Shown: in pieces, positions 46,068-57,617 of the stretch
Numbering within the stretch: the first letter of the stretch is position 1
Layout of the letters: every line of letters starts with the position of its first letter
Assembly: GCA_029582155.1 (NCBI GenBank)
Contig: CM055899.1
Coordinates: forward strand, 70,587,219 to 70,651,218
Origin: Panopea generosa
Taxonomy: Eukaryota; Mollusca; Bivalvia; Adapedonta; Hiatellidae
DNA: 64,000 nucleotides
Direction of reading: 5' to 3'
The notes under the pieces: model-generated
Seen by the model: only the letters and a program-made list of their open reading frames with translations
What the model was told of the DNA's origin: nothing
Databases searched by the model: none
Program-made: the position numbers and the translations under genes

Positions 46068-46069
46068 TA

Positions 46070-46759
46070 TACAAACTTGTTTTACAATCGATACAAATAA
46101 GTATTGTTACATCACTGTTTATATGTATCTGGTTACTTGCATGGTGCTGCGGACCACGGGTGTAGGAGCGTTTCAATTATGGGTGGGGGATAACCCGAAG
46201 AGAGTTTACGAGGATGTACTACGCCTTTGTAGACGCACCCGTTATGTATTACATGTGCTACACAATATCTAAATACTTTATTATGTCACTTCAAGTAGTG
46301 GTATCCATAAAGAAACATTGGTCTCTTTTAATGTTTTATACCCGCGTGTGTTAACCAACACGTGGCGCAGTGACTGGAAATCGACCAACTTCAATGCAAG
46401 CTGTCAGACATGTAAAGAGCAACATTTTTATTAATTAAATAAGAAACGTCACACAATATTCAATAAAAATGTGTACATAAAATACAAAATAAAAACGATT
46501 TAACTCACGTTTCCGCCCATAATATATTCAACCATAACGTCCTCCAGTCCTCTTCGAAATCGAAAAGCAGAATGCGGTGTTTAGGATTCTCTCGGTAATT
46601 CTTGGTATTATCACGTGACCTAAACCACACTCAAATTCAAGCAGAGCGTAAACAACATTCTTCTTATTGGTCAATGCATTTCCCGCAAAGTGGGTGACAC
46701 GCCCATGCCAACACGGAATGGGCTGTTTTTTCTTGCAAAACGTGCGAAAATATATCAAT
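46070..46759. other. No firm gene; one weak frame
   Basis: A 70-codon frame at 46060-46272 contains GVGAFQLWVGDNPKRVYEDV, more protein-like than its flanks but unrecognised and without splice signals. 46500-46760 has nothing I can name. Confidence 0.3.
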
Positions 46760-47690
46760 ACATACTTGAGGCTCTCCAGGGGTTTTTGGGTATTTGCCAT
46801 TACTTTCAGAGATCCAGGGTTCAAAGGCATGATTTAAGAGATCTAGGGATAGTGTTCTTGAAGAAAAACGACGAAAAAAATGTACTAATTTGATCGATTT
46901 TATCAGACATATAAGCAGAGATAGGCAACCGAATCAAACAATATATTTTTGTGATTATGGTATCTACTTGAGACAGTATTCTAAACACTGTCACACTGGA
47001 GTATCATGCCGCAGACACATGGTATGATACCCCACCCAGTCACATTATACCGGCACTGGGCCGGCCGGACCTAGAACTCTCCTCTAAATGCTTAGCGTCA
47101 AGCGAGGAAGCTTCTAGTACCATTTTAAAGTCTTTGGTATGACCCGGCCGGGGATCGAACCTGCGACCTACCGCATGTGAGGTGAACGCTCTACCACTAG
47201 ACCACGCTGCAGTCGCATCAAAAGAGAGGGTTTGATTTTAAAGTCGTTATTTTTGTGATCATGTTCTCTTTTGTAGCCAATTTATAAAGTAAGAATAAGA
47301 AAAACGACTTTAAATAGCGATGCGAAACTTTCGCCACCGTTGGAAATTTACTTCGTATTTTTACATAATATTTCTATTTTTATTGTGTGTTGTTAAAACA
47401 TATTTGTTTAATCAAGACTACCGTTTTTTTTGTTAAAAAGTGTTGTTTTTTTTCGTGAAAATTTTAACATATTTAGTTTTCAATCCGTAATATTTTAAAT
47501 TCAATTTTTTTTTTAAATAATTGATAATTGGAATTAGTCATCATTTTATCAGCTTTACTTTGGTACCAAAATGACTAATTCAAACAAAGACTCGAAGAGT
47601 TATTAAAGAAATACTAAAATTGCCGTGTACACTACGTGCCAGTCTCAGTAAATAAATCACTGATTTTATGTATAACTTTTATACTTGATC
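46760..47690 (-). repeat. 1-kb dispersed repeat, copy 2 (interrupted by a SINE)
   Basis: Inverted match to 6340-7420 (see there). The match is broken by 46990-47220, which is a SINE of a different family from the one in copy 1. Confidence 0.75.
46990..47220 (-). mobile_element. tRNA-derived SINE (GTCTAGTGGTAGAGC head)
   Basis: On the minus strand the head reads GCGTGGTCTAGTGGTAGAGC (A box) and GCAGGTTCGATCCCCGGCC (B box). The middle CACCTCACATGCGG resembles a Val/Gly-type tRNA anticodon arm. The acceptor ends do not pair (GCAGCGT against CGGGTCA), so it is not a tRNA gene. The body continues with ACCAAAGACTTTAAAATGGT and AGCTTCCTCGCTTGACG towards 46990. Confidence 0.7.
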
Positions 47691-48770
47691 AACCAAGGGT
47701 GTGTTTACACCGTGATCATTTTTGAGAGAAAACATTCTTTTAAATTATGACAATTGATACTAATTCAGTTTTATGCACCCATTATGTGAAACTGACTAAA
47801 TACGACTCGTTATATACATAGTCATACCCACTGACGTCGCGTAATCAATGATTTTAAACATGTGGGTTTTTAACAGACGACACCTCTCTTACACGTGGAT
47901 AAAATAAATATTTACTGTTCAGTAACTCTAAGCTTCACTGACGGAAATTATCGATACTACTCGCACATACATCTGTCGCAATCGTACATACTCGGTCTAT
48001 TCCATCAGCCTTGGGTATTGGGCATTGTTGATATTTATATCCCCCCTCCCCCCAACCCCCCGTGTCTGGCCTGTAACTTTGTCATGCATAGATGAATTTT
48101 AATGATACTTGCTACATATGATCAACATAACATCATGACATGTCGCGAGTAAGACCCACACGCATACCTCAAAGGTCAAGGTCATGATTTGAGTTTGTTT
48201 GACAACACTTTGAGTTTGTGTGAGATTTCGTGTCTGGCCTGTAACTTTGTCACGCATAGATGGGTTTTATAAATACTTGCTACAAATTATCAACGTAACA
48301 TGATGACGTGTCGCGAGTAAGACCCATACCCATACCTCAAAGGTCAAGGTCACACTTTGAGTTTGTTTGACAACATTTCAGTCTGTTTGAGATTTCGTGT
48401 CTTGCCTGTAACTTTGTCTTGCATAGATGGATTTTGTTAATACTAGCTACAAATGACCAACATAACATGACGATGCGTCATGCGTTACACCCAGAATCCC
48501 ACTTGAAAGGTCAAGGTAACAATTTTAACTTTGGTTGATGAGACTTTCAGTCTGATTGAGATTTCGTGTCTGGTCTGAATCTTTGTCACCTATGGATAAA
48601 TTTCAAAAACACTTGGCTCAATTCATCAGCATGACATTACAAAGTGTCATGTGTAAGACCCACATGCGTACTTCAAAGGTCAAGGTCACACTTTGAGTTT
48701 GTTTGACAACACTTTCAGGGTATGTGAGATTTCTTGACTGATCTATAACTTTGTCATCTATGGATATATA

Positions 48771-50251
48771 CTAGCGGAAAAAGAAACTGTGCATGTGTAA
48801 AAAGTTCATGTGTCGCTCAATTTTATAAACTAAAATTGAAACTTTACACAGGTAAGTTGTGTATCCCTCTTGGTCATTTACACTGGTCAGTGCATGGGTT
48901 GCATGGGTAGTTTGTCTGTCTGGCCATCGTCGTCGTTTTGACGTTTTTTCGGCCAGCAGTCAATCGCAAACACGTTTGTCGCCTAAACCTGTGTAAAAGC
49001 ATAGTGTTGATACCTGTAAGACACAAAACCAGCATAATTTTGAAAAACGTCTTTGATACGCCATACCAAGGTTGAATGAAACTGACAGATGCCGCGCCGT
49101 AGGCATGATCAAAGCTGGTGTACGTCATACTGACGTTGCCAGACAATTTGGTGTGCACCGAAATACTGTTAACCCCTTGTGGAGACGGTACCAACAGTTT
49201 GGGACCACCAGAGACCGACCTCGGTCAGGACGTCCATGCGTAACGTCTAATCGCCAGGATACGTACATCCGGGTCGTTCATCTCCGTGAACGACTCAGAA
49301 CTGTTACTTTGACGGCTAGAAGTATTCCTGGCCTTAGAAGAATTAGTCCCCGAACGGTACGTAATCGATTGCTTGAACGAGGCATACGTCCACGACGTCC
49401 AGCCACACGTCCTGTTCTCCAGCAACGTCATCGTGTAGCACGTTTTACCTGGTGTAGACGACACATACACTTCACGCAACAGGACTGGGCACGTGTTCTT
49501 TTCACTGAGTCCAGGTTTCATCTCGACAGCAGCGACGGTCGTTCTAGAGTGTACCGTCGTGTTGGTGAACGTTTCCATGACAGTTGTGTGATTCAACGAC
49601 GTCCATTCGGCGGAGGTAGTGTCATGGTGTGGGGTGGCATCTCATCCCGTGGCAGAACAGCTCTTGTGGTTGTGGACGGCACACTTACAGGCATCAGATA
49701 CCGTGACGAAATCATACGGCCTCACGTCCTTCCATTTGTGTAGCAACGTAACGCCACGCTGCAACAGGATAACGCTCGCCCGCACGTCGCGCGGGCCGTC
49801 ACCGATTTCTTGATCCAGAACAATGTGAATGTGTTGCCCTGGCCTGCAATGTCACCGGATATGTAGCCTATAGAACATGTGGGATGAGATGCAGCGTCGC
49901 TTACGTCGCCTCTAAAATCAGCCGTTGACGTTACCTGACCTGTCACGTGTGCTTTATGAGAATCTGGAATGGTATTCCCCAGGCATTTTTCAGCATCAAT
50001 GAGGCGTCGTTGCCAAGCATACATCGATTCCAATGGTGGACATACACGGTATTGATGAGATGAACTTTGTTTAGAGAACGTCTCTGAAAACTGATCTCTA
50101 TCCAAGACGCTGCTGATGCAATAACCATATCAATTGAGCTGGTGTTAAATAAAGGTCAGATAAACCCCTGTTGAATTTTTTTTTGCAATTTCTTATATGT
50201 CTCCTAAGTTATAGCATATTATACCCATGCACAGTTTCTTATTTCCGTTAG
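48771..50251 (+). mobile_element. Tc1/mariner element 2, decayed
   Basis: 1481 bp with inverted ends CTAGCGGAAAAAGAAACTGT on the left and (complement) CTAACGGAAATAAGAAACTG on the right, both continuing TGCATG, flanked by TA (48769-48770, 50252-50253). It inserted into a 168-bp-repeat element that resumes at 50254 with the same phrase (TATTTTAAAAACACTT...CTCA). The termini are related to those of element 1 (GAAACT core), so the two belong to related lineages. Confidence 0.9.
49072..50075 (+). pseudogene. Tc1-type transposase, first catalytic Asp missing
   Basis: The frame begins NETDRCRAVGMIKAGVRHTD (first helix-turn-helix; the expected ATG is TTG at 49072), has RPRSGRP and the second DNA-binding subdomain, and reaches VLFTESRFHL, where the family has FTDESRF: one codon, the first catalytic Asp, is gone. 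It continues through PFGGGSVMVWGG to a stop at 49741-49743, resumes with LQQDNARPHVAR (second Asp), hits a second in-frame stop at about 49864 (SPDM then PIEH, keeping the Glu), and then a frameshift before WDEMQRRL. With a lost start, a deleted catalytic residue, at least two stops and a frameshift, it is inactive. Confidence 0.88.
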
Positions 50252-50886
50252 TATATTTTAAAAACACTTCGCTCAGTTAATAAACATTATCTAATTAAGT
50301 GTCGCATGTAAGACCCAGAACATTTCCTCAAAGGTCAAGGTCACACTTTCAATTTGTTTAATATTGCATGTCTGGTCTGTGACTTTGTCTTTAACTTGGC
50401 TCAATTTATCAAGATGACATGACGACGTGTCATAAGTAAAACCTAGATACTGTCACACTTTGAGTATGTATGACAACACTTTAAATCTGTTGTCCTTTAA
50501 CTTTATCACACACGGATGGATTTCAAAAACATTTGGTTCAATTTATCAATTGATCAACAATTGATCTGTAACTTACATTTAGGGATTTTAAAATAGCTTG
50601 ACACAAGTGATCAGCATGTCATGATAATGTTTCAACTGCGCTTAACAGTTGATATACCCAGACCATTACATCAGATGTCAAGGTCAAGGTTACACAAAGG
50701 TCAAAGTCATGCTTTAATGTAAAAAAAACCCATAAAATTGCATGTCTAGTCTGAAAAATTAGTCCATTACTCTTGATATTCATGAATTCATCGCTACCTT
50801 TTATATCATATATTGTTATTTTTCACCGACCATTTGGGGGGCGGGGGGGGGGGGGGGGCATGTGACACTTAACAGTGACATTTCTT

Positions 50887-51597
50887 ATTTTTTTTTTTTT
50901 TTATTCAATTAACGCCGTATATAATTTACAGATTAATTAGAAAAACAAACGATAGATTGTGTAACAATTAACAATAATTACTATTTAATAATGATTTAAA
51001 TGGGTTCTTTATCAGTGTCAAGTGCTCGAGGAACGAATTAATATAGTACTTATATAGACAGGTCTTTTGACACCTTTTTTTCTGAATAAGTTCTACTTAT
51101 CTAGAAGTGATTTTTCCATGTATTCACAGGCCATCTATGTAATTTTGAACACGTCTTTCAAAATTATTAGATTTTTTTCCATTGTACTCGGAGATCAATA
51201 TCAGGAAACGAATTGCCAAACACTAATTAATATGCAGAATGAACCTACAACCTTGATACCCAAAGAACTGCATTTTAAGCAAAATATTACTCAAACAATC
51301 GCCGCCAGCTACGGTGATCCTATTCTTGCCATCACGCATTTGGTACCCTGGAACCACACAGGGTTTGATCATTTAAACACAATCGTAGAATATGATAAGA
51401 TGAGCAATGAGACCATTCATATCTCTCTGCAGAGATCGATAGTGATAATTCTTCTACTCCCAACAATGGAACTGCAGGATATAGAAAGTAACCAGTAGAG
51501 TATAAAACTGAACAGTTGGTTCAAAGTTTGTCGATTATCGAGCAAGTTCATCATTGGTTGGTAAAGCGGGAAATTACATTATTCTAATTATGTCCAC
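50887..51597 (+). other. Unresolved region with a 143-codon open frame
   Basis: The plus-strand frame 51067-51498 is open for 143 codons, and its later part (for example HLVPWNHTGFDHLNTIVEYD) has protein-like composition. A second plus frame overlaps it with AEIDSDNSSTPNNGTAGYRK and, after one stop, PVEYKTEQLVQSLSIIEQVH. In this AT-rich window, about one frame of this length is expected by chance. I recognise no domain. It could be a decayed gene or transposon fragment with a frameshift. Confidence 0.25.
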
Positions 51598-51812
51598 CAG
51601 TGGCGTAGCTGCCTTTACGCCATAACGCCAGGGCTTGCTTATATTTTCGAGAACGATCATTATATCTCGTGGAAATGCCCTCGGAACACAGGAAATGCAC
51701 CCTGAAGGTCTTTTTTTCTGATAGGGGGAGGGCCATGTTCCCCAAACCCCTCCCCTGACCCCAATAGAACCCGATGGGCTTGCACGTCATTTTAGAGTCA
51801 GCTACGCCACTG
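51598..51812. mobile_element. hAT-like MITE
   Basis: 215 bp with exact ends CAGTGGCGTAGCTG and CAGCTACGCCACTG. CAGTGGCGTAGC is a well-known terminus of non-autonomous hAT elements. TCCAC (or TGTCCAC, depending on where the end is drawn) repeats on both sides, shorter than the usual 8 bp. The minus-strand frame 51584-51829 is incidental. Confidence 0.7.
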
Positions 51813-51902
51813 TCCACGTTCGTCGTCATTGAGTACGTATACCTGCATTACCTGAACCTAGGACATTAAGTCAATAGTATGTTTACACCGTTCTCAAATA
51901 AA

Positions 51903-52180
51903 CACAAGAGGCCCAAGAGGGTCTGAGGACGCTCTACTGACTCATAGTGGCCATAGAACTTTTTGAAATTCTACTCTGCAATAGAAACATCGGCCATCTT
52001 GAACTTTAGATAGAAAATATAAATATTTTGTATAGTCTCCTATGCAATAGAAAAATCCATGTGAAGTTTCAGTTTAATTGGCCTAGTGGTTTCAGAGAAA
52101 GTGCTGCTAACAGACGACAGACGACAGACAACGTCTCATCGCATAAGTACTTCTGGCCTTTTGCCAGTAGTGCTAAAAAA
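51903..52180 (+). mobile_element. Helitron-like element C
   Basis: Starts ACAAGAGGCCCAAGAGGG and ends CAGACGACAGACAACG, then the hairpin TTCTGGCCTTTTGCCAGTAG and TGCTAAAAAA. It includes GTGAAGTTTCAGTTTAATTGG and CCTAGTGGTTTCAGAGAA. As I recall, this type is abundant in bivalve genomes (not checked here). No coding capacity. Confidence 0.65.
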
Positions 52181-52199
52181 CGGTTTGTAGAATATAGTT

Positions 52200-52785
52200 T
52201 AGAACAGTACATTATAGTAACACAATAACGTAGTACAAGTATAGACAGTAGAACACAATATAGTACAGTACAATACAGTTATAAAACAGCAGAACAAAGT
52301 ATATAGCAATACAATACAGTATATAACCTTAGAATATAGTGTAGAACGGTAGAATACAGTATAGAACGGTAGATTATAGTATAGAACAGCAGAATATAGT
52401 ACAGAACGGTAGAATACAGTATAGAGCGGTAGAACAAAATGTAGAACAGTAGAATACAGTATGGAACGATATAATATGGTATAGAATAGTAGAATACAGT
52501 ATAGAACAGTAGAATATGATACCAGTATTGTAGTATAGAACGGTGGAATATAGTGTAGAACAGAAGAATACTGCATTGAACGGTAAAATAGAGTATAGAA
52601 CAGTAGACTATAGTATAAACAGTAGAATTTAGAACAGAACAGAAGAATATAGTATAGAACGGTATAATGAAGTATAGAACTGTGTAGAATGTAGTATAGA
52701 ACAGAAGAATATAGTATAACAGCAAAATATATTAGAGAACAGTAGAATGGAGTATAGAACGGTAGAATGAAGTATTGAACGTTAG
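52200..52785. repeat. 20-bp minisatellite, about 29 copies
   Basis: Unit about AGTATAGAACGGTAGAATAC with variants in nearly every copy. The minus-strand Tyr/Leu/Phe-rich frames (52199-52792 and 52279-52725) are by-products. Confidence 0.95.
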
Positions 52786-52789
52786 AATA

Positions 52790-52879
52790 CACAGGCCCTA
52801 TTTTACTATAGCTTTTGGATAGTAAATAATTATTTATTATTTAGAGCTATCTAAAATCTATAGTAAGATAGGGCCTGTG
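52790..52879. repeat. 90-bp hairpin (33-bp arms), MITE-like
   Basis: Arms 52790-52822 and 52847-52879 begin CACAGGCCCTAT and differ at about three positions. The 24-base AT-rich loop can pair further. It abuts the 20-bp array. It could be a minimal MITE or a structured element. No clear target duplication. Confidence 0.85.
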
Positions 52880-53099
52880 GTAAAAATACGCTGAAATTCT
52901 TGTCCGGTATGTAAAATATCTGTTTCACAAACATAAGGATACACAAGTAGGATTATAACACAAAACAAACTTGATTAATGTTCACAATTTTTATTCAAAA
53001 ACAAATATGTCATGAATGAATGAAGAAAAAACTCACTGATTTGACGTTTTCCAGCCTAATTATAGTTTACAACAACCCCATTATAACTACCAATATAAT

Positions 53100-53400
53100 A
53101 GTAAGAGATTACAAGTGTGTCTGTTGGCACAAATGCCCGCGCTATTGGTCAGAAACCAACTTTTTAAAAGTGGCCATAACTGCTGTAAAATTTTACCTGC
53201 GTTGACAAATATCTAACTTGACATGTATTTGATAATTATACAGCTACATAACAATTAATTATTAAATACAAGGATGCCTTTAAAAGTTACTTATCGGGCA
53301 CCAAGTTTTTACCTCGGATGGACAAACAGACGGACGGATAGGTAAAGTAACACCTACTGACGCTTTACCATTCTATGAATGACAAGCGTATAAAACGTGT
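53100..53400 (+). repeat. Dispersed repeat E, copy 1
   Basis: Shared order with three other copies: GGCCATAACTGCTGTAAAAT, TTGACAAATATCTAACTTG, TATACAGCTACATAAC, ACCAAGTTTTTACCTCGGAT, GGACAAACAGACGGACGG. The GACGGACGGA tail recalls the ends of the Helitron-like elements, but no terminal hairpin is evident. Confidence 0.75.
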
Positions 53401-55459
53401 GCTTACGAAGTTTCTTATTTTCATGGTTTTAAATCAAAGTATAAATAAAATGTCAAAGTGAATGGCTGGTAGCTGGGGACAGGTGAACTTCAAAAAAGCA
53501 CATACATTTAGTTCAATACACTCTATCTAAATATCAAGTAAGTTTTAAAAGTCTCAAATACACCACAGCCCCTTTAACTTATAATAAAACAATATAAATA
53601 GACTTGCTATCTTATTTAAATCTATTTCTTCCCACATGTTGCCAATCGTATACATTCTGTAGAAGTTATAACAAACACGATATAGTTAATAGTCATTTAT
53701 CTTCGCTCGATCGCAAAGTACTCAAAACCTTCGAGTCTGTTTTCTTTGTAGACCAAGTACTGAGTTGTATTTTGAAGGCCATTGGGTCGGGCTCGAGACT
53801 GAACACCCAACTTCTAGCATGAGCAGGCAATACTCTATCCACTCATTTTAGACACAATACATTGTTGGCCCCACTTTGTCATTATGCTTTAACATGATCA
53901 ATGATATTGTAACTTTTGTCTTGCAGGTGATGTTTGTCAGAAAATTATTATAAAAACTCCAACTGCCATATAACCCAACATGTCTCTGGGACAGGTTTTA
54001 TATAATGCAGTACACGATTCAAATCAGAGAACCCTTTTTCAAAATTTCAGTCATTAATGCATTGTTTTTGTTATAATTTTGCATACTACTAGAGATTATT
54101 GTTAATACATTTAATTGGCAAAATATAATTTCCAAAAAGTGTTTGTTATGTGCAGTTCGAAAAAAAGTTCTCCAACTGCCAAAAATTTTAAATTCGAGGG
54201 AGATACACTCTATACACATGGATCTGTGTTAATGATAGCCTAGTGTAGCATTGTAATTTGATAGTCTTCTCCAACAAATATTTACTATCCTGGCAGTGAA
54301 AGTTGGGTACACTACTGATAGTAATATTCTCCTACAAAATCACAGGATGTAGTTACAGTTACACAGACATAAGGGTCAATTCTTGTAAAGAACTTTTGAC
54401 TCCTATAACCATCAGTTTCCCAAATATTACCCTTTTCTCATTTCAACAAAATCATACCATTCCTAATCTATGTTCTGGTTCGTTAGAAATAATTTTACAC
54501 AAAAAATCATTTAAACAAGACAGCAAATAAATACATATATATACTATTTTATGTGAAACAGGCAGAGGTAGAAGGAATTTTTGTCAGAAATCAGCCGAAC
54601 AAACACGAGTACAGGTTTGAAGCAATTGTCTTTATCGTTCCTCTCATACAATGCAGTGGTATATACAGAAATATGACAGGAATTATCACAACACTTTTTC
54701 CCACTTTAGTACCAAAGCAAGGTCCAAATTTATCAAACTTTTGAATCTCACTCTAAATGGGACTTTCAGACATTTTCTATTAAAGGGACACACGACAATA
54801 CTGATGTTGATTTTACTAATCCTTATTTACATCTAGTAAATAAAAATATTTTCAATCCCAAAGTTAAAAGACCTGATTTTAATTTGCCAACACCTAAATG
54901 GGCCATTTTAAATTTTAACTTTGTGATTATAAATGTTACTATGTGAAGCATTTAGTACAGATATTTTCAGCTAAATCGGTGCACTTCATGCTGTAAAAAT
55001 ACCCATCAGGGGTGCAGGCATTTTTGTAACTGTTAAAGAATGGAAACACTCATCATTATCAGTATACCATCCTACAGTTAATAATCGGTCGAAATAATTT
55101 CTATCCATAGACATAGTTTGGTTTTATGATTCTTAAAAATATGTTTTTGATTTTTTGTCATTCAGTTTACAATAAATGTAAGTCCAAGTTTAGTATAACA
55201 ATCATGTATTTGATTGTAACTTCCCGACTACTAACCCTTCACTTGCTGAGTTACCGTTATATAAATGAAAAAGTGTTCATCCTTGGTGTTGGACCATTCC
55301 CAAAATATTTACATGGAATGTTAATAAAAGTTAATAACTGAGAGACAAACAGTGTACTAGACCAGTAATCTAGGTCTTCATTTTATAAACTGTGTACTTT
55401 GATGTGAGCAGCAAGCTAATAATCTGATACTTATGGTAGCAAGGGTAGAAACTAGAAAA
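53401..55459. other. AT-rich DNA, no gene seen
   Basis: Short frames at 53604-53822, 54303-54530, 54553-54836 and 55126-55341 (plus) are unrecognised. A possible SINE head remnant on the minus strand lies near 53760-53845 (GTTCAGTCTCGAGCCCGACC). Confidence 0.35.
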
Positions 55460-55750
55460 GTCACACGAATGTCACTGCTATTGCTCGCAAACCAAATTTT
55501 TATCAAAAATTAAATAAAAAAGAGGTCACAACTCCTGTAAAATTGGAACTTGACAAATATCAACATGACCTGTATTCTATAATAATACAGCTACACATAA
55601 AATATTAGATAAATACATAGACCCCTTCAAAAATTATTGATTGGAAATCAATTTTTTTTACCTCTGAAGGATGAACAGACAACAAATGAACGGACAGGGG
55701 TAACACTTAATGCGCCTTCACCATTCTTCCAATGGCAGGGTGTAATGAAA
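55460..55750 (+). repeat. Dispersed repeat E, copy 2
   Basis: Contains GGTCACAACTCCTGTAAAAT, TTGACAAATATCAACATGAC, ACAGCTACACATAAAATATT, ATAGACCCCTTCAAAAATTA and TTTTACCTCTGAAGGATGAA. Closest to copies 3 and 4. Confidence 0.8.
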
Positions 55751-56989
55751 GTTTTCCATTTTAACTATTTCAACTATTTCACATTTTGGTGAGAACAAAA
55801 TAATGATGAGGTGGATAAATATTGCAACATAATGAAATACATGGACGGAAAAATCACAAAGCATTCTGTAATATATAATAATTAAGTTTATGGGTGTAAA
55901 ACGTGCATGATGAATACTTGTATTCTACATCTAGTTTTATCTTAAAAATGAAACTTGGAATATTTCAATTTTAAAAACCAAGGGGAATTGCAATATATTC
56001 AACATCTGGTGACAAAAAGACACTAAAAATTCTATTATAAAGGGTAAAACCACTATTAATTTGCTTATTTTTGGAAAATTGGTAAAAACATTTACCCAGT
56101 TTCTGAAATTACATATGCTGAGACAGCAATAATAAAATATTTACAATTACACATAATGATGTACTTTTCATATTAATATTAGATCACTTTGAAAAAAGTA
56201 AAGAATAGAATAAATCAAATATTGCCAATATTTGTAAACTATCAATATGTACTTCATCTTATACCCTGGGGAAAAAAACACATTTTTTTCTTCAAATATG
56301 TAAAGTACGAAATGCAATAACACCTCAAGTCAAGACAAATATACACCTTAATTATAACGACCATTAATGCTTTCAAGCATACAGCTGTCCAAGGGTGGTA
56401 GCTTTTTTTTATAAGCAAGTGCCAATTTATTTTGGAATATATTTAACCAGTTGGAAAAATAATATTTGCACAGCTCTGCCAGGCATTATATAATGCTTAA
56501 TACATTCAATAATAAATGGTCAAGAATGTAAGACTCTTTTTATCACATAACACACAAAGTCTGTACATTTACCATTTATTCTTCATTTCATCTGTAAATG
56601 GGAAAAAATCTTTTTTTTAAAATGCTATAAGTAACACATTAGTTTCCATAAATATGACATCGACATACCGTAAAAGTGCTATTTTCAATGATTTACCTAC
56701 ATCATTTTGACATTCAGCCACGTCAGAAAGAAGTCGGGCATTGTATGAACGAGAACCAAATTATATGGACAATACCAATCAATGCATCAATAGTGATATT
56801 ATACTAGGTTAATATAAAAAATATGACACCAATTTATTACACTCCTGCACTGTAAATTATGGGATAAATTGCAATATAGACACTCATGCTGAATATGCTG
56901 TTATTTTGAGACATATTTCAGAGACAAAAATAGTGGACACCATCATAACACTAATCCCTCATCTAGATAAAACAAAAAAAACGTGTTGG
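55751..56989. other. AT-rich DNA, no gene seen
   Basis: No open frame above about 60 codons and no tandem repeat. Confidence 0.4.
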
Positions 56990-57250
56990 TCAATAAGAAA
57001 TCCACTGCTATTAATGGAAAACCAATAACTAAAAAATAAGTGGAAACAGGGGCCAAAACTCCTTAAAATTTGACCTGATTCTGACAAATATCAAACTTTG
57101 CCTGTATTTTATTATTATACTGCTACACACGAAATATTAATTAAATACATAGACCCCTTCAGAAGTTGTTGATGGGAAACCAATTTTTTACCTCGGACAG
57201 ATGAACAAACGGTCAAACAAGCTGACACACAGGGGTAACTAGTGGTGAAT
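56990..57250 (+). repeat. Dispersed repeat E, copy 3
   Basis: Contains GGGGCCAAAACTCCTTAAAA, TGACAAATATCAAACTTTGC, ACTGCTACACACGAAATATT, ATAGACCCCTTCAGAAGTTG and TTTTACCTCGGACAGATGAA. Confidence 0.8.
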
Positions 57251-57328
57251 GCATAAAAATCAGCAATTTTTATCATTGGCTACCACTCAATTAGTTTCTT
57301 ATTCTTCTGCAATGTGCATACATGAAAA

Positions 57329-57617
57329 ACAAGAATTGTCAGAAGACAACAAAGCTCGCCTCTGGGTGTCTAAGTCCAAAAAGGGCCATAACTGTGCCGA
57401 AATGCAATCCAGAGTTATGATTCTTGTCTGGGTGTGTTCCATTGATGATGGTGAACACACATGTGAATTTTCATTCACATCCAATGAGTGGTTGCAGATA
57501 TCTTAAACTAAAATGCAAAAGTTTAGTCTGGGTGTCTACAGACGACAACGCTGATGACGACGACGCCAGGGTCATGGCAATAGCTCTCCTTGGACTTGGT
57601 CCCGGCAAGCTAAAAAA
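57329..57617 (+). mobile_element. Helitron-like element B, copy 2
   Basis: Matches 30574-30832: ACAAGAATTGTCAGAAGACA start, GGGCCATAACTGTGCCGAAA, TGATGGTGAACACACATGTG, and the terminal hairpin TAGCTCTCC...GGCAAGCTA plus AAAAAA. It is about 30 bp longer because of a segment near 57412-57433 absent from copy 1. The short frames on both strands inside it are incidental. Confidence 0.7.

Larger units (their letters stand above)
48055..50886 (-). mobile_element. Helitron-like element with 168-bp internal repeats, split by Tc1
   Basis: Inverted counterpart of 26022-27053: the minus-strand start near 50886 has TGTCACTGTTAAG, then CCAAATGGTCGGTG, then the same GACATCTGATG and CAATTGTTGATCAATTG landmarks. 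Tandem units of about 168 bp begin GTGTCTGGCCTGTAACTTTG at 48062, 48230, 48398 and 48567. Each has CTCAAAGGTCAAGGTCAC. The 3' end is lost at the C-run near 48040-48060. A Tc1 element occupies 48771-50251. A G run of about 17 lies at 50843-50859. Confidence 0.75.

Noticed and set aside
47137-47211. Possible tRNA gene on the minus strand
   Set aside because: A and B boxes are good but the acceptor stem does not pair, and a SINE body follows.
49722-50105. 127-codon minus-strand frame
   Set aside because: Antisense to the decayed Tc1 transposase.
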